From the NCBI RefSeq assembly GCF_036237275.1, contig NZ_CP108352.1:310001-374000 (forward strand): a DNA stretch of 64,000 bases. The letters are read 5' to 3'. The position numbers and the translations under genes are program-made. The notes under the pieces were generated by a model, which ran no database searches, was not told the origin of the DNA, and saw only the letters and a list, made by a program, of their open reading frames with translations. Source of the stretch: Streptomyces sp. NBC_01353. GTDB taxonomy: Bacteria > Actinomycetota > Actinomycetes > Streptomycetales > Streptomycetaceae. Positions 58,446 through 64,000 of this stretch are shown piece after piece; positions within the stretch are counted from its first letter, which is position 1, and each line of letters opens with the position of its first letter.

Positions 58446-58736
58446 TCATGCATTCTCGTTGTCGTACACGGTCAGCATCAGGATCCGAAGACCAGGGCGG
58501 ATGCGAGCGAGTTCTCGGGCAGCCTGCAGGCCGCTCTGGCGGGGCATGGCGATGTCGAGGACGGCGAGATCGATGTCGAGGCTGCGGGCATGGGCGACGG
58601 CTTCGGCGCCGTCGGCGGCCTCTGCGACCACATGCAGGTCGGGTTCGGCGTCGAGGATGAGACGCACACCGCGGCGGACGAGGGTGTGGTCGTCGGCGAG
58701 CAAGATGCGAGCAGACCCGGTGTCCGGCTGATTCAT
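58446..58736 (-). pseudogene. Response regulator receiver domain, truncated (NarL/LuxR type)
   Basis: From ATG at 58736 the sequence reads ARILLADDHTLVRRGVRLILDAEPDL, EAADGAEAVAHARSLDIDLAVLDIAMPRQSG and LRILMLTVYDNENA with a stop. DD (acidic pocket), the phospho-accepting D in LDIAMP and T in LTVYD are present. The last third of the receiver and the LuxR-type HTH output domain are missing. The break coincides with IS debris. Confidence 0.8.
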
Positions 58737-59465
58737 TGGGTAGCCCCCGAAGCGTCGGCGATATCGGGTCGGACCTGAGTGCCGCCGTTCGGACTCGCGC
58801 CGATCAGTAGTTCGGCGCCGATGAGCAGAGCGCGTTCGCACATCCCGCGGAGACCCGCGCCTTCGGGTGCGTCCCTCAGTCCTCGACCGTTGTCTCGCAC
58901 CAGCAGCCCGCTCCGCCGCGAGGCAGCGGCCGGGCGACGCGGCGGATTTCGTCCAGGCCGGCACGGGTGGTCTCCTGGGCCCCCAGTGGATCGGAACGCA
59001 TTGAATCGGAGGCCTGATTGGCTGCGTGCTTGAGCTGGAGAAGTACTGCGGTGAGGTCTGGCCGATCTCGTCGTGGAGTTCCTGGCAACGCACCGGCGTT
59101 CGGACTCCAGCGCAGTGAGCACTCGACCGCTGCTGGTGGCCCGCTCGGCTTCGAGGCGGTCAAGCAAGGCGTTGAGGGTCTTGGTGAGTTCGGCGATCTC
59201 GCCTTCGCCGGTGACCAGGGGCCGGGCGCCGGGCTTGAGAAGGTCGGCGGTGGCCATCGCCCGATTCAGCCTGCCGAGCGGGGCGAGCCCGATCCGCAAC
59301 GGAGCTGCGTTGACGACCAGCATGGCGGCCAACCCAGCGAGCAGGACGAGCACCTCGCCGAAGAGAACCGGGGTCGAGACGGTTGGTCACCGGGCCGGGC
59401 AGCAGTGCCACCGCGACGGTCAGCACCGCGGCGTTCAGCAGGAAGACCCGCCAGTACAACGACAT
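58733..59465 (-). pseudogene. Sensor histidine kinase (NarX/DesK-type), decayed
   Basis: ATG at 59465 (GTGGAGGC site) starts MSLYWRVFLLNAAVLTVAVALL. After a frame change: VLVLLAGLAAMLVVNAAPLRI, then HAMP-like LGRLNRAMATADLLKPG and EIAELTKTLNALLDRLEAER. ELHDEIGQT (H box) and LLQLKHAANQAS are in other frames, and DNGRGLRDAPEGAGLRGM (ATP-binding Gly box) is at the end. Several indels and a missing segment between H box and G box make it non-functional. It overlaps the regulator by 4 bases. Confidence 0.75.
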
Positions 59466-59696
59466 GCCTCCACGCCTTTCCAGCCTGCCCATCCATGCGC
59501 CCTGACCTGCAGCGAAGCCTACGTGCCCCGCCTCATCCTCACCGGGTCGGAATGGTCGTGTCCATCCGTGTCGGCACCCATATTTCGGTCATCAGGAAAG
59601 TGGCACTATGAGGCGGCCGAGCGGCCGCCTCCTGCCCATGGTCGTGCCGCCCACCGCACCGACATCACGCACGGATCGACAATGAGGGGAACCGTT

Positions 59697-60182
59697 GTGC
59701 CTGCTCCACGGATGCGCTCGACACCATTGCCGGGCATCGGGGTCCAGTACGACCTGACCACCCGCGAGCACCGTCACCTGTCGGTCATCGCGCACCGCGA
59801 CGGAACCCGGACCGTCAACCTGTATGAGCGGGACGACCCCGACGCCTGTGCACAGTCGCTTCATCTGACCGGAGCGGAGGCAACCTCTCTGATCGACGCA
59901 CTCATGCCGGCCCATCACAGTCCCAACCTGCTCCACACCACCGACCTGGGGCTGATCGCCGAGCGGATCGAGCTGTCGGCTCACTCCTATTGGAACGGGC
60001 GACTGCTTGGCGAGACCCGGATGCGGACCGAGACCGGCGCCTCAATCGTTGCCGTGCTGCGCCGGGCGGAAGCCCGTCCCTCCCCCGCGCCGGACTTCCG
60101 CCTGGCCGGTGGGGACACCCTGATCGTCATCGGTACCCGCGAGGGTGTCGACGCCGCTGCGGCGATACTCGGACGGACGTGA
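59697..60182 (+). CDS. TrkA-C-type regulatory subunit of a K+/H+ antiporter (KhtT-like)
   Basis: GTG at 59697 has GAGGGGAA seven bases before it. The 161-aa product has LPGIGVQYDLTTREHRHLSVIAHRDG, AHSYWNGRLLGETRMRTETGASIVAVLR and DFRLAGGDTLIVIGTREGVDAAAAIL, the last being a TrkA-C domain with GDxLxxxG. It is 6 bases before the antiporter gene and presumably gates it in response to nucleotide or pH, as known for KhtT. Confidence 0.85.
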   Translation: MPAPRMRSTPLPGIGVQYDLTTREHRHLSVIAHRDGTRTVNLYERDDPDACAQSLHLTGAEATSLIDALMPAHHSPNLLHTTDLGLIAERIELSAHSYWNGRLLGETRMRTETGASIVAVLRRAEARPSPAPDFRLAGGDTLIVIGTREGVDAAAAILGRT

Positions 60183-60188
60183 TCGCCT

Positions 60189-61439
60189 GTGCATTCCGCT
60201 CTCTTTCTGATCGAGTTCGGCGCAATCATCCTGGGCCTGGGGCTGCTCGGCCGGGTCGCCGGACGTCTGAAGTTCTCTCCGATACCCCTGTACCTGCTGG
60301 CCGGTCTCGCCTTTGGTGAGGGTGGGCTTCTGCCCATGGGGGCGAGCGAGGAGTTCGTCGCGATCGGCGCCGAGATCGGCGTCATCCTGTTGCTGCTCAT
60401 GCTGGGTCTGGAGTACACGGCCAGCGATCTGGTCTCCAACCTCAAGTCCCAATACCCGGCGGGGCTCGTCGACTTCGCCCTCAACGCTGTACCCGGTGCG
60501 ATCGCCGCGCTACTCATGGGCTGGGGCCCGGTCGCGGCCGTCGTGCTGGCCGGCGTCACATGGATCTCGTCCTCGGGTGTGATCGCCAAGGTCATGGGCG
60601 ACCTCGGCCGCGTCGGCAACCGGGAGACACCGGTCATCCTCAGCATTCTGGTGCTGGAGGACCTGGCGATGGCCGTCTACCTCCCGATCATCACCGCGCT
60701 GCTGGCGGGGGTGAGCCTTGCTGCCGGCAGTGCAACACTGGCCATCGCGCTCGGCGTTGCGGGCGCGGTGCTGTTCGTCGCCGTGCGCTTCGGGCGGGTG
60801 ATCTCGCGGTTCGTCTCCAGCGATGACCCCGAGAAGCTCCTGCTGGTGGTCCTCGGCCTCACTCTTCTCGTCGCGGGCATCGCCCAACAGCTCCAGGTCT
60901 CCGCCGCCGTCGGGGCATTCTTGGTGGGCATCGCCCTGTCCGGGGAGGTTGCGGAGGGCACGCACACGCTGCTCAGTCCGTTGCGGGACCTGTTCGCCGC
61001 TGTGTTCTTCGTCTTCTTCGGCCTTCATACGGACCCCGCGAGCATCCCGCCTGTGCTGCTGCCAGCACTTGCCCTCGCAGTGATCACTGCACTCACAAAG
61101 ATCGCCACCGGGTACTGGGCGGCCAAGCGGGCGGGGATCGGTGTGAAGGGCCGCTGGCGCGCCGGCGGCACGCTCGTCGCGCGCGGCGAGTTCTCCATAG
61201 TCATTGCAGGTCTGGCTGTCACCGCTGGTATCGAACCGGCTCTCGGCCCTCTCGCCACCGCCTACGTCCTCATTCTGGTCGTGATCGGTCCGCTCACTGC
61301 CCGCTACACGGAACCGGCCGCTGCCTGGCTCAATCGCCGCCGCGCACCCGGGGGCCGACTCCTGGGAGCCGTACCCTCCCCTTCGGGTTCCCCGGAGGAG
61401 GTTCAGGAGCAGACGCAGGATCCGGCCAGCCGCGCGTGA
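60189..61439 (+). CDS. Cation:proton antiporter, CPA2 family (KhtU-like)
   Basis: The 416-aa protein has about 12-13 membrane segments with FLIEFGAIILGLGLLGRVAGRL, YLLAGLAFGEGG, LLLLMLGLEYTASDL, ISSSGVIAKVMGDLGR (the SSS-G-V region) and VLEDLAMAVYLP, QLQVSAAVGAFLVGIALSG. These are the hallmarks of Kef/KhtU/GerN-type CPA2 antiporters. No RCK domain follows in the same chain; the regulatory subunit is separate. GTG start. Overlaps the next gene by GTGA. Confidence 0.9.
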   Translation: MHSALFLIEFGAIILGLGLLGRVAGRLKFSPIPLYLLAGLAFGEGGLLPMGASEEFVAIGAEIGVILLLLMLGLEYTASDLVSNLKSQYPAGLVDFALNAVPGAIAALLMGWGPVAAVVLAGVTWISSSGVIAKVMGDLGRVGNRETPVILSILVLEDLAMAVYLPIITALLAGVSLAAGSATLAIALGVAGAVLFVAVRFGRVISRFVSSDDPEKLLLVVLGLTLLVAGIAQQLQVSAAVGAFLVGIALSGEVAEGTHTLLSPLRDLFAAVFFVFFGLHTDPASIPPVLLPALALAVITALTKIATGYWAAKRAGIGVKGRWRAGGTLVARGEFSIVIAGLAVTAGIEPALGPLATAYVLILVVIGPLTARYTEPAAAWLNRRRAPGGRLLGAVPSPSGSPEEVQEQTQDPASRA

Positions 61440-61693
61440 GTGAGGACACGTGGGCGGCGGTCACCGGCCGGGACACCGTGCTGCTGCTCGCCGCCCTGTC
61501 GGTCTATCTCGGCGGCGCCGTCGGATTCGCCCGCCGACTGCCCCGCGTACTGATGCACCACCCGGACTGGCGCCGTGACACCGAGCGCGATCCCTTCCCC
61601 GGTGCTGCCACCCTCACGGTGGTCATCGTCCTGTGGCCGGCGGCCGTCGTGTACCTGGCCTGCAAAGTCGCTGTCGGACACCGCAAGCGGTGA
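61436..61693 (+). CDS. Small membrane protein in the antiporter operon (85 aa)
   Basis: The GTG at 61436 overlaps the antiporter stop. The product reads DTVLLLAALSVYLGGAVGFARRL, MHHPDWRRDTERDPF and ATLTVVIVLWPAAVVYLACKVAV, two membrane helices with a polar loop. It is probably a conserved operon partner. No family name is recalled. Confidence 0.6.
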   Translation: MSEDTWAAVTGRDTVLLLAALSVYLGGAVGFARRLPRVLMHHPDWRRDTERDPFPGAATLTVVIVLWPAAVVYLACKVAVGHRKR

Positions 61694-61876
61694 CGTGTGT
61701 GCCCGAGAAGCGGCCGTGAACCCCGTCCTCCGCTCCTTGTGACGCTCCAGGGCCGGTGGCCGAGGCGGTGTGGTCGTTGCAGCGCCTGCGCTGCCCTTCG
61801 AGGTCTTCGTGCCACTTTCGGTGGTCTGTTGCGTGGTGATCGCGATCGCGCAGGTCTCCGGCACCTGACAGGTAGG
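61694..61876. other. Intergenic stretch between convergent genes
   Basis: No gene was seen. Transcripts from both sides meet here. No strong hairpin was identified. Confidence 0.4.
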
Positions 61877-63395
61877 TCACTCGGCGTCGTCGGCGGGTTC
61901 GGTCCTGCCGTGCTCGCCGAGCCAGCGGGCGAGTTTCCCGCGCCGGCCGACGGCACGCAGGCGCCGTTCAGTGGCCTGCCGGGTCGCCGGGGTGGTGACG
62001 AGGAGCAGCTCGTCCCCGGCGGCGAGTAGCGTCTCGGGGCCTGGCACCAGGGTGATGCCGTCTCGGACGAGGAGGGTGATCACGGCCGGTGGAGGCAGAC
62101 GCAGTTCGAAGACGGCGACTCCGTGGAGCCGTGAGCCGGGCGGGATCGTGACCGTCAACAGGTCGGCGTCCAGAACGTCCAAGGGGGCGCTCTCGACCTG
62201 GATCTCTCTCAGAACACCCGTCTTGACCACGTGGAGGAGGCGGGCGGCGGCGGGGAGGGTGGGGCCCTGGACGAGGGTGAAGACGACGACGAGTACGAAG
62301 ACGATGTTGAGCAGGTGCCGGGCGCCGTCGACGGCCGCGACGATGGGGAAGGTGGCGAGAACGATGGGCACGGCGCCGCGCAGGCCGGCCCAGGAGATGA
62401 ACGCCTGTTCCTTCCATGGGGTGCGGAAGGGCAGCAGACAGGCGGCGACGGACACCGGGCGGGCGATCAGCAACAGGACGAGTCCGATGGCGAGGGCCGG
62501 CAAGACCGCGGTAGGCAGTTCGCTGGGGTCGACGAGCAGGCCGAGCATGACGAACAGGCCGATCTGGGCGAGCCAGCCCGTGCCTTCAGCGAACGACCGG
62601 GTCGCCGCGCGGTGGGGTAGGCGCGAGTTACCCAGGACCAGTCCGGCCAGGTAGGCGGCGATGATGCCGCTCGCGTTGAGCGCGCCCGCGGCGGCGAAGG
62701 CGATGATGCCGAACCCGACGGTGGCCAGCGGGGAGAGAGCAGTGGCCGGGAGGGCGATGTGGCGGAGTGCGGCCACCCCGATCCGACCGACGGCCAGGCC
62801 CAGGATTCCTCCGACGACAAGCTGGTAGAGGACGTTGCCGAGAATGGCGGCGGGGCCGGGTAGATCGGCCGCCGCGGTGGAGAAGACGAGAACCAGGATG
62901 ATGGTCGGGGGCATCGTTGAACCCGGACTCGGCCTCCAGCAGTCCCGTGGTCTTCCTCGGCAGCGGCAGAAGACGCAGGACCGCGAAGACGGCGGCGGCG
63001 TCAGTGGAAGAGACGATCGCGCCCAGCAGCAGCGCCAGGTGCCAGTCCATGCCGAGGAGGAAATGGGCCCCGGCGCCGGTGACCCCGACAGACACGGCGA
63101 CGCCGACGGTGGCCAGCACACCGGCAGGCGCCAGCACCCGCCTGAAGTCCGGCCAGTGGGTAGTCAGGCCACCTTCGACGAGGATGATCGCGAGGCCTGC
63201 GGTGCCCAGGGACTGCGCGAGCTGCGCGTCGTCGAAGTCGATGCCGACCACGTCTTCGCCTGCGATCACGCCGACGGCGAGGAAGAACAGCAGGCTCGGG
63301 AGGCCGATGCGGTGCGCGGCGCGGACTGCGGCAATGCTGGCCATGAGCACGGTGCCGCCCACCAACAGAACCAGGTACACCTGCTGCAACGTCAC
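61877..63395 (-). pseudogene. Potassium/proton antiporter, CPA1 family, with one frameshift
   Basis: From ATG at 63395 the frame reads VAVRAAHRIGLPSLLFFLAVGVIAGEDV-like sequence, ILVEGGLTTHWPDFR, SSTDAAAVFAVLRLLPL and LEAESGFNDAP. At 62912 one extra C shifts the frame, and the other frame continues TIILVLVFSTAAADLPGP to a TrkA-C-type end (LLAAGDELLLVTTP). The split is exactly at the E-S-G-x-N-D-A-P motif, so a full NhaP2-like protein was encoded. It may be a sequencing error in CCCCC. Confidence 0.8.
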
Positions 63396-63404
63396 GGCGG
63401 GTCC

Positions 63405-63682
63405 CTAGTGCCTGCGTCCGTGGAAGCGGCGCCGTCGGGTGTCGAAGAGGTTCACGGCAACCGCGGCCATGACCAGGCCGGACGCCAAGAGCAGTCCGTG
63501 TGGCACAAGCGCTCCGGCGACAATGGCGGCCAGCGCGAGGGCCATGGCCAGCCAAGCTCGGCTGCGGCGGTCTCGCGGGGCCGCCGGGGCCGGCCCTTGC
63601 CCAAGCCACGGGCGAAACGGGGATCGTCATGCCACAGCCGGGCTTCGAGGTCGGCGATCCTTTCGTCGTCGGGTTCGCCCAT
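63405..63682 (-). pseudogene. DUF3040-type small membrane protein, frameshifted
   Basis: ATG at 63682 begins MGEPDDERIADLEARLWHDDPRFA, the opening of DUF3040. Near 63575 the frame shifts, and the other frame continues RSRAWLAMALALAAIVAG, ALVPHGLLLASGLVMAAVAV and ends HGRRH at 63405. The two helices fit the family. It is 10 bases from the antiporter start and 23 from the transporter stop, so all three were one operon. Confidence 0.65.
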
Positions 63683-63704
63683 TGCTCTCAGCTCCCTTCA
63701 GTGG

Positions 63705-64000
63705 TCAGGCGAGCGCGAAGTAGCGCAGCCACACGTACAGACCCGCGATGGTGACCGTGACAGCGGTGACGACCAGGCCGTAGCGGCTGAACTGCCAGAA
63801 GGAGATGTGGTGTCAGCTGCGGTCGGCGATTCCCACGACGACGACGTTGGCAGAGGACGCGATGATCGTCGCGTTGCCGCCGAGGCCCGCCCCCAGGGCG
63901 AACGACCACCAGAGCACGCTCGCCTCCTCCGTTCCGCCGGAGGAGGCGACGATCTCGGAGACGATCGGGCTGACCGAGGCGACGAACGGGATGTTGTCCA
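63705..64000 (-). pseudogene. Ion transporter (SLC13/ArsB-like), C-terminal part with internal stop
   Basis: Reading from the window edge: DNIPFVASVSPIVSEIVASSGG, LWWSFALGAGLGGNATIIASSANVVVVGIADRS, then TGA at 63813-63815, and [21 protein letters not shown] and [11 protein letters not shown] to the stop at 63705. The G-x-GLGGNAT-x-I-x-x-SAN motif is that of Na+/H+ or arsenite/anion permeases. The gene continues beyond the window. The stop within the last helix region suggests inactivation, or a sequencing error. Confidence 0.7.

Overview
The window is very GC-rich DNA with actinomycete codon use, GGAGG-type ribosome binding sites, frequent GTG/TTG starts and families typical of Streptomyces: SsgA-like and WhiB fragments, RheA/HSP18, an actinobacterial gas vesicle cluster, and GntR-type genes of integrative elements. 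Intact genes are mixed with many truncated or frameshifted genes, several IS families and attachment-site remnants. That suggests an accessory region, perhaps a chromosome arm of a Streptomyces or close relative. No rRNA, complete tRNA or CRISPR was found.

Layout. 0-7 kb is a graveyard of integrative elements: a GntR / 114-aa protein / 64-aa membrane protein / small basic protein module occurs twice in different states of decay, followed by two tRNA 3'-end (att-like) sequences and an integrase stub. An ESCO/Eco1-like acetyltransferase lies between the copies. 7.8-19.2 kb is a stress-related stretch: rheA and hsp18 divergent across two perfect operators, two DUF2267 proteins, a VOC protein, a YihY/BrkB membrane protein overlapping a broken PAP2 gene, two near-identical Lys/Arg-rich Rho_N/SAP-like proteins with matching promoter-like boxes, an FAD-Rieske oxidoreductase and a frameshifted SsgA-like gene. 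19.5-26.9 kb holds a profilin-like gene and the gvpO-A-F-G-J-L-S-K cluster, flanked by debris of an ATP-dependent ligase, MscS, WhiB and Ku. 27-34 kb has hypothetical genes, an array of short inverted-repeat elements that ends a broken membrane-protein gene, a secreted Tat protein and an IS5-type remnant. 34-45 kb carries MarR/MFS, a decayed pyridoxamine-phosphate-oxidase gene, DsbA-like, DMT/TetR, a methyltransferase, IS630 debris and an HNH-nuclease/integrase junction. 45.6-46.7 kb is a two-gene unit of a YPIKW-repeat membrane protein and a membrane-anchored Mrr-type nuclease. 47.7-58.5 kb alternates hypothetical, DinB, TetR/NTF2/DUF1772, YrhB-like and SUFU-like genes with IS pieces. One IS5-type element sits exactly in CTAG tetranucleotides that contain stop codons. 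58.4-64 kb has a decayed two-component system, a TrkA-C/CPA2 K+/H+ antiporter operon, and a CPA1 antiporter, a DUF3040 protein and an ion transporter that each carry one disabling change.

How the genes work together: the clearest functional units are the rheA/hsp18 heat-shock switch, the gas vesicle operon (stop/start overlaps throughout its later part), the regulator-target pairs with visible palindromes (MarR/MFS, TetR/NTF2-DUF1772, possibly TetR/DMT), the membrane Mrr pair and the regulatory-subunit/antiporter operon. All calls come from reading the sequence and recalled family features. No database search was run.
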